Shown piece by piece: positions 9,110 through 17,613 of a stretch of 64,000 nt of DNA. The translations under genes and the position numbers were made by a program. The notes beneath the pieces were generated by a model, which was not told the DNA's origin, did not search any database, and saw only the letters and a program-made list of their open reading frames with translations. Position 1 is the first letter of the stretch. Every line of letters starts with the position of its first letter. The stretch comes from Roseomonas haemaphysalidis (GTDB taxonomy: Bacteria; Pseudomonadota; Alphaproteobacteria; Acetobacterales; Acetobacteraceae). The stretch spans positions 2,215,001 to 2,279,000 of the forward strand of contig NZ_CP061177.1 of the NCBI RefSeq assembly GCF_017355405.1. Reading direction: 5' to 3'.

Positions 9110-9826
9110 TCAGTAAACCGGGGCGTCGTCCAGCTCGGGCGGCGGGTTGGCGGTCGGGTCGCGGGCGATCAGCCCGGCGTCGTTTTCCGCGAACTTGCCG
9201 ACGCGCACGCCCACCGGCCAGCAAGCCAGCTCCTCGGCGGGGCTCGGCAGCAGCATCTCCTGCAATTCGTCGGGCGAGGCCTCCTCCTCGCCCAGCCAGG
9301 CGGGCCACAGCTCCGGCGGCAGGATCACCGGCATGCGGTGGTGCACCAGGGCCTGCTTCTCGTTGGCCTCGGTGGTGACGATGGAGAAGGTGCGCAGCCA
9401 GTTGCCGTCCGGCTGCTGCCAGCCTTCCCACAGCCCGGCGAGCGCCATCGGCTCGCCGGACGCCAGGGCGACGGCATAGGGCTGCTTCTTCTCGCTCTCC
9501 TGCCGCCATTCGTAGAAGCCATCCGCCGGCACCAGACAGCGGCGCTTGCTGAAGGCCTCGCGGAAAGAGGGTTTCTCGGCGATGCCGTCCGCGCGGGCGT
9601 TCATCAGCTTGGCGCCGCCGCTGCTGTCCTTGGCCCAACGGGGCACGAGGCCCCAGCGCAGCGTGCCGAGGTGGCGGGCGCCATCCTGCGGGTTGCGCCG
9701 GACCACCAGGGAGTCCTGCGTCGGCGCCACGTTCCAGGATGCCGGGTGGTTGGGCACCGCCCCGCCGGTCTCGAAATACTGCGCGAGACCCGCGGGGTCG
9801 CGTTGCAGAAAGAAGCGCCCGCACAT
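9110..9826 (-). CDS. SRAP-domain protein (YedK/HMCES family)
   Basis: This 238-aa protein forms a protective thiazolidine crosslink with abasic sites in single-stranded DNA. It begins MCGRF, placing the catalytic Cys directly after the initiator Met. Other family hallmarks are WNVAPTQ, LRWGLVPRWA, the active-site Asn in MNARAD, the Glu in PADGFYEW and the His in VHHRMPVI. Its start lies 2 bp from the stop of the upstream peptide-binding protein, so it is the last gene of a minus-strand run. No LexA-type box is evident nearby. Expression may simply follow that operon. Confidence 0.93.
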   Translation of the reverse strand: MCGRFFLQRDPAGLAQYFETGGAVPNHPASWNVAPTQDSLVVRRNPQDGARHLGTLRWGLVPRWAKDSSGGAKLMNARADGIAEKPSFREAFSKRRCLVPADGFYEWRQESEKKQPYAVALASGEPMALAGLWEGWQQPDGNWLRTFSIVTTEANEKQALVHHRMPVILPPELWPAWLGEEEASPDELQEMLLPSPAEELACWPVGVRVGKFAENDAGLIARDPTANPPPELDDAPVY

Positions 9827-9828
9827 GC

Positions 9829-11409
9829 TCAGACGCGCCGGACGTTCCAGAACGATGCCTGGCCGACCGGCATGTCCTGGAGATTGGCGCGATACGCCTG
9901 CAGCCGCCGGTATTCGCCGAGCGGCACGTAGGGCACGTCGGCGATGGCCTCGGTCTGCATGGCGCGCGCCACCTGCTTCTGCGTGTCGAGGTCGGGAGCG
10001 GCGAACCAGTCCTGGCGCAGCGCCTCGATCCTGGCATTCTCCGGCCAGCCGAACCAGGCGCGGGCGCCGTTGGTGCGCAGCGCCAGGTGGCCCGCCGGGT
10101 CGATGGTGCTGGACAGGCCGGTGCAGAAGGCGCTCCAGCCGCCCTTCTCCACCGGCTCGCGCGAGGAGCGGCGCTGGCTGATGGTGCCCCAGTCGCCCAC
10201 CTGGGTGTCCACGTTCATGCCGGCCTCGCGCATGGTGTGGCCGGCGACCTCGGCCAGGGCGCGCAGGGTCGGGTAGTCCTCGGCCTGCAGCATCACGACC
10301 TTTTCGCCGTTGTAGCCGGCGGCGGCCAGGTCGCGCTTCACCTTGGCCATGTCGCGTGGGCCCTTGAACACCTCCAGCGCCGCGTCGTTGGCTAGCGGGC
10401 TGTCGGCGCTGAAGCAGCCGACATGCGCCTTCCAGCCCGCTTCGTCGGTGCCATAGGCCGCCTGCATGAAGGCTTCCTGGTCGATCGCGCCCAGCACGGC
10501 GCGGCGGATGGCCGGGTTGTTGAAGGGCGGGTGCAGGTGGTTGAAGCGCAGGATGGTGCTGTAGAAGTCGTCGCCATAGGCCACCTTGAGCTGGCGGCTG
10601 CGCGCCAGCATGGGCGACAGGTCGCTGCTGGTGCTCTCAATCCAGTCGATCTCGCCGTTCATCAGCGCGCCGGCCGCCGTGGCGAGGTCCGGGATGATCT
10701 GCCATTCCACCCGTTCGAACATCGCGCGCTTGGGGCCGGCGGTGCGGCTGGGCGTGCCGGGGGCGGGCACGTAATCGGCGTTGCGGGCATAGACCACGCG
10801 GGCGCCGGCAAGCCGCTCGTTGGCCACGAAGCGGAAGGGGCCGCTGCCGACCATCTCGGTCACCTGCTGCGTGGACGGCGTGGCCGCCAGCCGCTCCGGC
10901 ATGATCACGGGGATGGAGGCGCCGATCTTGCCCAGCGCCTGCGGCAGGGTCGGGAAGGGCCGCTTGAAGCGGAAGCGCAGGGTCTTGTCGTCCACGGCCG
11001 TGATCTCGTCGGCGGCGCCGATGACCTCGAGCCCGTACATGTCCCGCGTGCCCCAGCGGCGGATGCTGGCCACGCAGTCGCGGGCCCGCACCGGCTCGCC
11101 GTCATGGAACTTCAGCCCGTCGCGCAGCGTCAGCGTCCAGTCCTTGAAGTCCGGGGTGTGCTGGTGGCCCGCGACCATCTGCGGATGCGCATTGAAGTTC
11201 ACGTCCAGGCCATAGAGCGTGTCGAACACCATGAAGGCGTGGTTGGTCGTCACCGCCGCGGTGGTGAAGATGGGGTCGAGCACCGCGAGGTCGGCCTGCG
11301 GCACGAAGCGCAGCGTACTGGCATTCTGGGCCTGGGACAGGCGGGGGGCGGCGAGCAGCGCGGCGCCGGTGCCGAGCAGGGCGCGGCGGGACAGGGGCAT
11401 GGGGCGCAT
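9829..11409 (-). CDS. Peptide-type ABC substrate-binding protein (SBP_bac_5)
   Basis: This 526-aa periplasmic protein would bind peptides or similar solutes for an ABC importer. Start 11409 has GGAG upstream. The N-terminus has SRRALLGTGAALLA, a twin-arginine-like signal ending near ...LSQAQ, which suggests Tat export. Family landmarks include the WTLTLRDGLKFHDGEPV region, VGSGPFRF and LHPPFNNPAIRRAVL. It is closely similar to the protein at 22500-24092 and more distantly to that at 58329-59909. No permease or ATPase genes are adjacent. It follows the CapA-like gene by 83 bp and precedes the SRAP gene by 2 bp. Confidence 0.9.
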   Translation of the reverse strand: MRPMPLSRRALLGTGAALLAAPRLSQAQNASTLRFVPQADLAVLDPIFTTAAVTTNHAFMVFDTLYGLDVNFNAHPQMVAGHQHTPDFKDWTLTLRDGLKFHDGEPVRARDCVASIRRWGTRDMYGLEVIGAADEITAVDDKTLRFRFKRPFPTLPQALGKIGASIPVIMPERLAATPSTQQVTEMVGSGPFRFVANERLAGARVVYARNADYVPAPGTPSRTAGPKRAMFERVEWQIIPDLATAAGALMNGEIDWIESTSSDLSPMLARSRQLKVAYGDDFYSTILRFNHLHPPFNNPAIRRAVLGAIDQEAFMQAAYGTDEAGWKAHVGCFSADSPLANDAALEVFKGPRDMAKVKRDLAAAGYNGEKVVMLQAEDYPTLRALAEVAGHTMREAGMNVDTQVGDWGTISQRRSSREPVEKGGWSAFCTGLSSTIDPAGHLALRTNGARAWFGWPENARIEALRQDWFAAPDLDTQKQVARAMQTEAIADVPYVPLGEYRRLQAYRANLQDMPVGQASFWNVRRV

Positions 11410-11492
11410 GGGGAACTCCAGGTTCGACCTTGGGCCGTGCATTGAAGAAAGGCGGTTTCCGGCGCTTATTCGGGGGCCTCAGGCGCGGCGCG

Positions 11493-12797
11493 TCAACCGG
11501 GCAGGGACAGGGTGGCGATGCCGTCGCGCTCTGTGAACCGTGTGCCGAAGGGCTCCGACAACGCCGCGAAGCGCCGGAGGATGGCCGCACCCTCCTCGCC
11601 CGCCGCCAGCCGGGGGCGGCCGCGCCGGTGTCGCGCGTCGCCAAGGCCGAGGCTGACGGGATGGATCTCCATGCCCGCCAGCCGGCCGTTGTCGAACAGG
11701 CAGACGGGTACCACCGTTTCCCAGAACTTTCGCTCGGCGGGAAAGCCCTTGGTGTCGTCGGCCGTGCGCTGGCGGTACACCTGACCGGGCGTCATCTCCG
11801 GATCGGCCTTGAAGCGATCATAGGAATCGGCAGGCAGGCGGGACACCAGCTCGTTCTGCCCGATGAAGTTGCCGAGGCTGTAGAAGATCGGCTTGCCCTT
11901 GTAGATCTCCATGCCCCGCAGCAGGTGCGGGCCGTGGCCGACCACGAGGTCCGCGCCCTCGTCGATCATGCGGTGTGCGAATTCGGGGATAAAGGCGGCC
12001 GGGATCTCCTTGTCGCCGTCCTGCTCATGCGCGTGCAGGCTGACCAGCACCACGTCGGCCAGCGCGCGGGCTTCGCGCACCCAGCGGGCGATGCCGGCCA
12101 TGTCCTTGTTGTTGGGCGTGGTGCGCAGGCGGGTTTCCGCCGCCGCCTTGAAGTTCAGCGGGCCAAAGGGAAACACCGCCGGGTCTTCCGGCGGGTGGCC
12201 GAAGCCGAGCTTGATGACCATCTGCCGGAACTGCTCCAGCCCCAGCCCGGTGGCGATCTGCTTCAGCGTTTCGAGCTGCTGCTCCGTCACCTCGTGCATG
12301 GTGTCGAAGCGCAAGGGGTTCAGGCCGGGGCGGCCGGGCATGTCGGGCCGCTGCTGGCTGGCTTCCTGCCCCTTGGCGAAGGTGGAGCTGCAGGACAGCA
12401 GCGCGACGGTGCCGTTGGGATGCTCGTGATAAGCCGGGCGGCGGGCGTCCTCCAGGTTGCGGCCGATGCCGGCATAGGTGAGGCCGCGCGCGTCCAGCGC
12501 CGCCATGGAATGCAGCAGGCCGGAGATGCTGTAGTCCAGGCAATGGTTGGTGGCGGTGGCGAAGAGGTCGAAGCCGCCTTCCGCCAGCTCGTCCAGCACC
12601 CAGGCGGGGGCGCCGAAATGCGACCCGCCGCTTTCCAGCGCCGGGTCGCCCCGGAAGTCGTTGGCCAGGACCTCCAGGTTCGTGAAGGCCATGTCGGCAC
12701 CGCGGATCATGTCGAACAGCGGGGCCACCTGCGGGTCGCTGCAGCTGAGCAGCCGGCGTTGCAGGATGCTGTCGCCAGTGAGCGCGAGCCGCAGCAT
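11493..12797 (-). CDS. CapA-like metallophosphoesterase-fold protein
   Basis: This 434-aa protein belongs to the CapA/PgsA family, whose characterised members act in poly-gamma-glutamate capsule export. Family motifs are LALTGDSIL at the start, FTNLEV, ATNHCLDYS, VVLVSLHAHEQ and the C-terminal VVGHGPHLLRG with IFYSLGNFI. No signal peptide or membrane anchor is visible, unlike capsule CapA, and no capB or capC lies nearby. It therefore probably acts in the cytoplasm on an unknown substrate. It is in a minus-strand cluster with an M20 amidohydrolase, a cupin and a peptide-binding protein, so a role in processing an amide or peptide compound is possible. Confidence 0.8.
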   Translation of the reverse strand: MLRLALTGDSILQRRLLSCSDPQVAPLFDMIRGADMAFTNLEVLANDFRGDPALESGGSHFGAPAWVLDELAEGGFDLFATATNHCLDYSISGLLHSMAALDARGLTYAGIGRNLEDARRPAYHEHPNGTVALLSCSSTFAKGQEASQQRPDMPGRPGLNPLRFDTMHEVTEQQLETLKQIATGLGLEQFRQMVIKLGFGHPPEDPAVFPFGPLNFKAAAETRLRTTPNNKDMAGIARWVREARALADVVLVSLHAHEQDGDKEIPAAFIPEFAHRMIDEGADLVVGHGPHLLRGMEIYKGKPIFYSLGNFIGQNELVSRLPADSYDRFKADPEMTPGQVYRQRTADDTKGFPAERKFWETVVPVCLFDNGRLAGMEIHPVSLGLGDARHRRGRPRLAAGEEGAAILRRFAALSEPFGTRFTERDGIATLSLPG

Positions 12798-12809
12798 GGG
12801 CAGGTTCCT

Positions 12810-13142
12810 TCAGTCCACGATGAACAGGGTGCAGCCGGTTTCGGTGACGGAGCGGTGCGCGGCATCGCCGAAGTCGGACATCATGTAGCTCATGCCCGCC
12901 ACCAGCGCGGTGCTGCGGCCATCCTTCAACTCGCTGGTCAGGGCGCCGCTGACCACGAAGATGACATGCCCCCGGTCGCACCAGTGGTCCGCCACGTAGC
13001 CGGGCGAGTATTCCACCATGCGCACCCGCAGGTCGCCCACCGTGAAGGTCCGCCACAGCGCGAAGCCGCGCTCGCCCGGGTGGTGCGTCGGCTCGATCTG
13101 CGACCAGTCGATGCTGGTGAAGGGGAGGGGCGGGATCTTCAC
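12810..13142 (-). CDS. Small single-domain cupin protein
   Basis: This 110-aa protein has a beta-barrel cupin pattern: ADHWCDRGHVIFVVSG carries the first metal-ligand motif, and TALVAGMSYMMSD and HRSVTETGCTLFIVD form the second half. It resembles the family annotated as DHCW-motif cupins, whose function is unknown. The ATG overlaps the stop of the upstream M20 amidohydrolase by 4 bp and the CapA-like gene begins 12 bp downstream, so the three are almost certainly co-transcribed. It could be a small enzyme or a ligand sensor. Confidence 0.78.
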   Translation of the reverse strand: MKIPPLPFTSIDWSQIEPTHHPGERGFALWRTFTVGDLRVRMVEYSPGYVADHWCDRGHVIFVVSGALTSELKDGRSTALVAGMSYMMSDFGDAAHRSVTETGCTLFIVD

Positions 13143-14308
13143 CGCGGCAGCAGCCGCTCGGCCAGCTGCGCGAAGTAGCTGGCGCCGATGGGCAGCAGGT
13201 CGTCATTGAAGTCGTACTTCGGGTGGTGCACCTGCGGGTCGCTGCCGGTGCGGCCACCGCCGAGCATCAGGTAGGAGCCGGGCTTCACGTTCAACATGAA
13301 GGAGAAGTCCTCGCCCCCCATGGTCGGCTTGTCCATGTGCACCACGCGGCTGTCCCCCACCACGGCGGCGGCGGCCTGGCGGGCGAGGTCCGTGGAGCTT
13401 TCCTCGTTCACCGTCGCGGGGTAGAGGCGGGTGAAGCGCACATCGGCCTCGGCGCCATAGGCGGTGGCGATGCCGGTAGCCAGCGCGCGGATCTTGCTTT
13501 CCAGCAGGTCGCCGATCTCTGGCTTGAACCAGCGGGCGGTGCCCTGCAGCAGCACCTTCTCTGGGATCACGTTGTGGGTGTGGCCGCCCTCGATGTGGCC
13601 GATGGTCACCACGCCGGATTCCAGCGGCTCCACGTTGCGCGCCACGATGCTCTGGAAGGCCGAGACGATCTGCGCCGCGATGACGATGGGGTCGTTGCCG
13701 TTGTTCGGCATGGCGCCGTGCGCGCCCTTGCCGGTGATGGTGATGTCGATGTTGCCCACCGCCGCCATGACCGGCCCGTTGCGCCACAGGAACTCGCCCG
13801 CCGTATGGCCCGGCCAGTTGTGGATGCCGAAGACGCGCTCCATCGGAAAGCGCTCGAACACGCCTTCCTCGACCATCACGCGGGCGCCGCCGATGTTTTC
13901 CTCGGCCGGCTGGAACAGCAGATACACGGTGCCGGCGAAGTTGCGGGTTTCGGCCAGGTACTTGGCCGCGCCCAGCAGCATGGTGGTGTGGCCGTCATGG
14001 CCGCAGGCGTGCATCTTGCCCGGTGAAAGCGAGGCATGCGCGACGCCGGACTCCTCCAGGATGGGCAGCGCGTCCATGTCCGCCCGCAGCCCGATGGCGG
14101 GGCCGGGCGCCGAGCCGCGGATCACGCCGATCACGCCGGTCTTCGCCACGCCCGTGATCACCTCGTCCACGCCAAAGGCGCGCAGCTTCTCGGCCACGAT
14201 ACCGCTGGTGCGCACTTCCTCGAAGGCCAGTTCCGGATGCTGGTGGAAGTCGTGGCGCCAGCCGGTCATCTCGTCGTGGAAGTCGGCGATGCGGTTCATC
14301 ACGGGCAT
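13139..14308 (-). CDS. M20 family amidohydrolase (hippurate/N-acyl-amino-acid hydrolase type)
   Basis: This 389-aa cytoplasmic metalloenzyme hydrolyses N-acyl amino acids or similar amides. It shows FHQHPELAFEE, the metal site HACGHDGHTTM, catalytic glutamates in LFQPAEENIGGA, the HGAMPNNGNDP dimerisation-domain loop and the C-terminal GGEDFSFML. Start 14308 (MPVMNRIAD) fits the family; 14299 is a close alternative. It leads the minus-strand operon with the cupin, CapA-like and peptide-binding genes. A second, related M20 enzyme is at 30667-31845. The acyl and amino-acid specificity is not evident. Confidence 0.92.
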   Translation of the reverse strand: MPVMNRIADFHDEMTGWRHDFHQHPELAFEEVRTSGIVAEKLRAFGVDEVITGVAKTGVIGVIRGSAPGPAIGLRADMDALPILEESGVAHASLSPGKMHACGHDGHTTMLLGAAKYLAETRNFAGTVYLLFQPAEENIGGARVMVEEGVFERFPMERVFGIHNWPGHTAGEFLWRNGPVMAAVGNIDITITGKGAHGAMPNNGNDPIVIAAQIVSAFQSIVARNVEPLESGVVTIGHIEGGHTHNVIPEKVLLQGTARWFKPEIGDLLESKIRALATGIATAYGAEADVRFTRLYPATVNEESSTDLARQAAAAVVGDSRVVHMDKPTMGGEDFSFMLNVKPGSYLMLGGGRTGSDPQVHHPKYDFNDDLLPIGASYFAQLAERLLPR

Positions 14309-14431
14309 GGAAGGCAGTCCTCGGTTCGTGGCGACCATGCTTGTGCGGCGCGCCGCCGCTGGCAAGGGCCGCCGTGACAAACTGTGGCGGAAGGTTCCCA
14401 CGGCGCCGGGCCGCGCCCATCTGAGGGCGCG

Positions 14432-15136
14432 ATGATCCGCCGCACCCTGCTCACCCTGTTTCTGCTGTTGGCGCCGCTTGGCCTGCTGGGCGGCTATCTG
14501 TCCGGCGCGCTGCGCCTGCCGCCGGAATGGGACCCCCGCGCGCCGCTGGATTTCCGCGCCGAGCCAAACTGGATGACGGGCTGGAAGCTGGCGCGGCTGA
14601 AGCTGCAGCCGGAAAGCTGCTTCGCCGCCTTTGAGGCTTCCGGCATCACGCCGGACCGGTTGCCGGACCGCGCCGCCGACACCAGCTGCCCCTTGGTCGA
14701 TACCATGCGCCTGCAAGGCGAAAGCGCGGTGCTGAGCCCGGCGCGGCCGGTCGTGACCTGCCCCGTGGCCGCCGCCTGGCTGATGTTCGAGCGCCACGCG
14801 CTGCAGCCGGCCGCGGAAGCCCGGTTCAACAGCCGCGTTGCGCGGGTGCAGCACCTGGGCACCTACGCCTGCCGCAACGTATACGGCCGCGCCACCGGCC
14901 GGCGCAGCGAGCATGCCAGCGCCAATGCCATCGACATCGCGGGCTTCACCCTGGCCAACGGGCGCGAGGTGAGGCTGCCGCGCGACTGGGATGCCGAGGG
15001 TGGCAACGGCGCATTCTTGCGGCAGGTGCGGGACGGCGCCTGCCGCTTCTTCGGCGCCGTGCTGGGGCCGGACTACAACGCGGCGCACCGGGACCACTTC
15101 CACATGGAAGCGGGCCGGTGGCAGCGTTGCAGCTAG
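14432..15136 (+). CDS. Extensin-like C-terminal domain protein
   Basis: This 234-aa protein has an N-terminal hydrophobic segment (TLLTLFLLLAPLGLLGGYLS) that is an uncleaved anchor or signal, so the rest lies in the periplasm. The remainder is the extensin-like domain found in many alphaproteobacteria: paired cysteines, RSEHASANAIDIAGF and the closing HRDHFHMEAG, which resemble metal-site patterns of LAS/DD-peptidase-type proteins. A cell-wall role is therefore likely but unproven. ATG 14432 precedes the hydrophobic segment directly. The 3' end overlaps the convergent CinA-like gene by 4 bp. Confidence 0.85.
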   Translation: MIRRTLLTLFLLLAPLGLLGGYLSGALRLPPEWDPRAPLDFRAEPNWMTGWKLARLKLQPESCFAAFEASGITPDRLPDRAADTSCPLVDTMRLQGESAVLSPARPVVTCPVAAAWLMFERHALQPAAEARFNSRVARVQHLGTYACRNVYGRATGRRSEHASANAIDIAGFTLANGREVRLPRDWDAEGGNGAFLRQVRDGACRFFGAVLGPDYNAAHRDHFHMEAGRWQRCS

Positions 15137-15609
15137 CGCAGCGCTTCCTCGAGCAGCAGCAAGGCAGCTTCCGCGAAGGCCTCCATGTTGCCGGCGCGGT
15201 CCGTGGCGCCGGTGGACAGCGTCCGCCGCAGCGGCACCAGCCCGGCCACCGCCATGCAGCTGTGCCCGGCCGGGTCGCCGTAGCGGTTGCCGGCGGGGCC
15301 GGCGGCACCGGTTTCCGACAGCCCCCAGTCGGCGTTGAGCTGCAGCTTCACGCGCTCGGCCAGCAGCACGGCATAGGGCTCGGAAGCCGCGCGCATGCCC
15401 TGCATGCCAGCGCGGTTGATCTCCAGGAACGCCTCCCGCGCCGGCGCGGTGTAGACCACGGCGCCACCGAGGAAGTAGGCGGAAGCCCCGGGTACCGCCA
15501 GCAGCCGCGCCGCGATCAGCCCGCCGGCCGAGGATTCCGCGACCGCCACCGTCTGGTGCCGTGCCTTCAGCAGCGCGCCGACGCGCGCCGCGACGTCCAT
15601 ACTGCTCAT
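15133..15609 (-). CDS. pncC: CinA-type C-terminal domain, nicotinamide-nucleotide amidase family
   Basis: This 158-aa protein matches the stand-alone CinA C-terminal (PncC) family that deamidates NMN to nicotinate mononucleotide in pyridine-nucleotide salvage. The motifs are AVAESSAGGLIAARLL near residue 22, YFLGGAVVYTAPAR and LSETGAAGPAGNRYGDPAG. The ATG at 15609 overlaps the stop of the upstream ABM-domain gene by 4 bp, indicating coupling. The N-terminal molybdopterin-like domain of full-length CinA is absent, which is normal for this class. Confidence 0.85.
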   Translation of the reverse strand: MSSMDVAARVGALLKARHQTVAVAESSAGGLIAARLLAVPGASAYFLGGAVVYTAPAREAFLEINRAGMQGMRAASEPYAVLLAERVKLQLNADWGLSETGAAGPAGNRYGDPAGHSCMAVAGLVPLRRTLSTGATDRAGNMEAFAEAALLLLEEALR

Positions 15610-15905
15610 GCCACCACCATCACGTGGATGGCGCGGTCCGCCACCATGTCCTGTGTCGCCTGACCATAGGCCTTCATGTGCGGCGCCGCGGCATGCGCCT
15701 TCAGCGCTTCCGGGCTCGCCCATTTTTCCACGACGATGAAGCTGTCCTCGCCTGTCACGGCGGGGAAGCCCGGCGCATCGACGACGGGCACGTATTCGAT
15801 GCAGCCCTCCTCGGCCAGCACGGCGGGGATGTTGGCGCGGAACTTTTCCAGCACGGCGGCACGCTGCCCCGGATGCGCGGTGATGACGGCGATAACATGG
15901 ATCAC
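15606..15905 (-). CDS. Antibiotic biosynthesis monooxygenase (ABM/YgiN-like) domain protein
   Basis: This 99-aa protein has the dimeric ferredoxin-like ABM fold: the IAVITAHPGQRAAVLEKF strand-helix, the EEGCIEYVPV strand and VVEKWASPEALKAH. Members are cofactor-free quinol monooxygenases or related small oxygenases. It lies between the GMC oxidoreductase (22 bp upstream) and the pncC-like gene (4-bp overlap), so the three form a minus-strand transcript. Which phenolic or quinol it oxidises is unknown. Confidence 0.85.
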   Translation of the reverse strand: MIHVIAVITAHPGQRAAVLEKFRANIPAVLAEEGCIEYVPVVDAPGFPAVTGEDSFIVVEKWASPEALKAHAAAPHMKAYGQATQDMVADRAIHVMVVA

Positions 15906-15927
15906 GCTGCTTCTTCTCCCTCTGGAT

Positions 15928-17532
15928 TCAGGCGGCCTGCCGGATCAGCTCGGCTGCCTTTTCGCCGATCATGATGCAGGCGGCGTTGGTGTTGCCGGAG
16001 ACCACGGTGGGCATGATGGAGGCATCCGCCACCCGCAGCCCACCGATACCTTGCACCCGAAGATCGGGCGCCACCACCGCCCCCGGGTCAGCGCCCATGC
16101 GGCAGGTGCCGGCGGGGTGGAAGATGGTGGTGCCGGCGCGGCGGGCGTGTTCCAGCAGGGCGTCATCGCCGTCGCAGCCGGCGCCGGGCAGGAACTCCGC
16201 CTCGATCCAGGCGCGCAGCGCGGGGGCGGCGGCCACGCGGCGCACCAGCTTCAGCCCCTCCACCATGCAGCGCCGGTCGGTGTCCGTGCTCATGTAGTTG
16301 GCGCGGATGCGCGCGGGCAGGGCCGGGTCCGCGCCCACCAGGGTGATGTCGCCCCGGCTTTCCGGCCGCAACTGGCAGGTGCTGATGGTGAAGCCGGGAA
16401 AGTCGTGCAGCCCGCCGCCGGGGCGGTCGGCCGAGAAGGGAATGAAGTGGAACTGCGTGTCCGGCGTGGCGCTGCCGGGCAGCACGCGGGCGAACAGGCC
16501 TGCCACGCCGGCGCTGATCGTCAGCGGCCCGGCGCGCCGCAAGGCGAAGTGCATGCCTGCCATCATGCGCCCGGCGAGGGACCCCAGCGCGTCGTTCAGC
16601 GTGCCGCGGCGGGATGCGCGAAACACCATGCGGGCCTGGAAATGGTCCTGCAGATTGCGCCCCACCTCCGCCAGGTCATGCCGCGGCGCGATGCCCAGCG
16701 CCCGCAGCTCCTCCGCCGGCCCGATGCCGGACAGCAGCAGCAGCCGGGGCGAGGCGATGGCGCCCCCGCACAGCACGACCTCGCGCCGCGCGCGGATGCT
16801 GCGCGCCGTGCCCGCGTGACGGAACGCGATGCCCGTGGCGCGCCGCCCGTCCAGCACCACCCGCTCGGCGGCCGCGCCCGTGACCACGACGAGGTTGGCG
16901 CGGCGGCGTGCCGGGCCGAGGTAGGCCGTGGCGGCACTGCAACGCCAGCCGCCCCGCGCCGTCACCTGGAACGGCCCGACCCCTTCCTGTTCCGCGCCGT
17001 TGAAATCGTCGTTGCGCGGCAGACCCACTTCCTGGCCCGCGGCGATAAAGGCTTCCGCCAGCGCGCTGCGCGGCGACAGGTCGCTGACCGCCAGCGGCCC
17101 GCCGGCGCCGTGCCATTCATCGGCGCCGCGTTGCTGGTCCTCCGCGCGGCGAAATGCGGGCAGCACGTCGGCGGCGGACCAGCCGACGCAGCCCAGCTGG
17201 CGCCAGTGGTCGAAATCCGCGTGCTGGCCCCGCACGTAAAGCAGGCCGTTGATGGCGGAGGAGCCGCCCAGCACCCGTCCGCGCGGCCAGTTGATGCGCC
17301 GCCCGTGCAGCTCCGGCTCCGGCTCGGTCGCCAGGTTCCAGGACAATGTCGGGTGGTACATGGTCTTGGCATAGCCGATCGGCACGTGGAGCCATGGGTT
17401 GCGTGCCGCGCCGCCGGCTTCCAGCAACACGACCAGCACGCGCGGGTCTTCCGACAGCCGTGCCGCCAGGGCGCAGCCGGCAGAGCCGGCGCCCACGACC
17501 ACGTAATCCGCTTCCTCCGGCAGGCTGCGCAT
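15928..17532 (-). CDS. GMC-family FAD oxidoreductase (choline/alcohol dehydrogenase type)
   Basis: This 534-aa flavoenzyme oxidises a primary alcohol. It begins with the FAD motif YVVVGAGSAGCALAARLS (about residues 9-26), continues with the GMC signature GRVLGGSSAINGLLYVRG and ends with HPAGTCRMG, IGGLRVADASIMP and SGNTNAACIMIGEKAA, where His and Asn of the active site lie. The family includes BetA choline dehydrogenase and AlkJ-type alcohol dehydrogenases. There are no betaine genes nearby, so a general alcohol dehydrogenase is the safer call. It heads the operon with the ABM-domain and pncC-like genes. Confidence 0.9.
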   Translation of the reverse strand: MRSLPEEADYVVVGAGSAGCALAARLSEDPRVLVVLLEAGGAARNPWLHVPIGYAKTMYHPTLSWNLATEPEPELHGRRINWPRGRVLGGSSAINGLLYVRGQHADFDHWRQLGCVGWSAADVLPAFRRAEDQQRGADEWHGAGGPLAVSDLSPRSALAEAFIAAGQEVGLPRNDDFNGAEQEGVGPFQVTARGGWRCSAATAYLGPARRRANLVVVTGAAAERVVLDGRRATGIAFRHAGTARSIRARREVVLCGGAIASPRLLLLSGIGPAEELRALGIAPRHDLAEVGRNLQDHFQARMVFRASRRGTLNDALGSLAGRMMAGMHFALRRAGPLTISAGVAGLFARVLPGSATPDTQFHFIPFSADRPGGGLHDFPGFTISTCQLRPESRGDITLVGADPALPARIRANYMSTDTDRRCMVEGLKLVRRVAAAPALRAWIEAEFLPGAGCDGDDALLEHARRAGTTIFHPAGTCRMGADPGAVVAPDLRVQGIGGLRVADASIMPTVVSGNTNAACIMIGEKAAELIRQAA

Positions 17533-17613
17533 GTTGCCGCGTTTCCTTGCTGCCCTGGCATGGAGCCTAGGCGCGCCACCGCGCCGTGCAAGAGGGCTTC
17601 GCGGGCCGGAAGG

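Noticed and set aside
7125..10037. 970-codon minus-strand frame spanning aldo/keto reductase to the SBP gene
   Set aside because: Open only because of GC skew at third positions; four well-supported genes occupy the same DNA in other frames.
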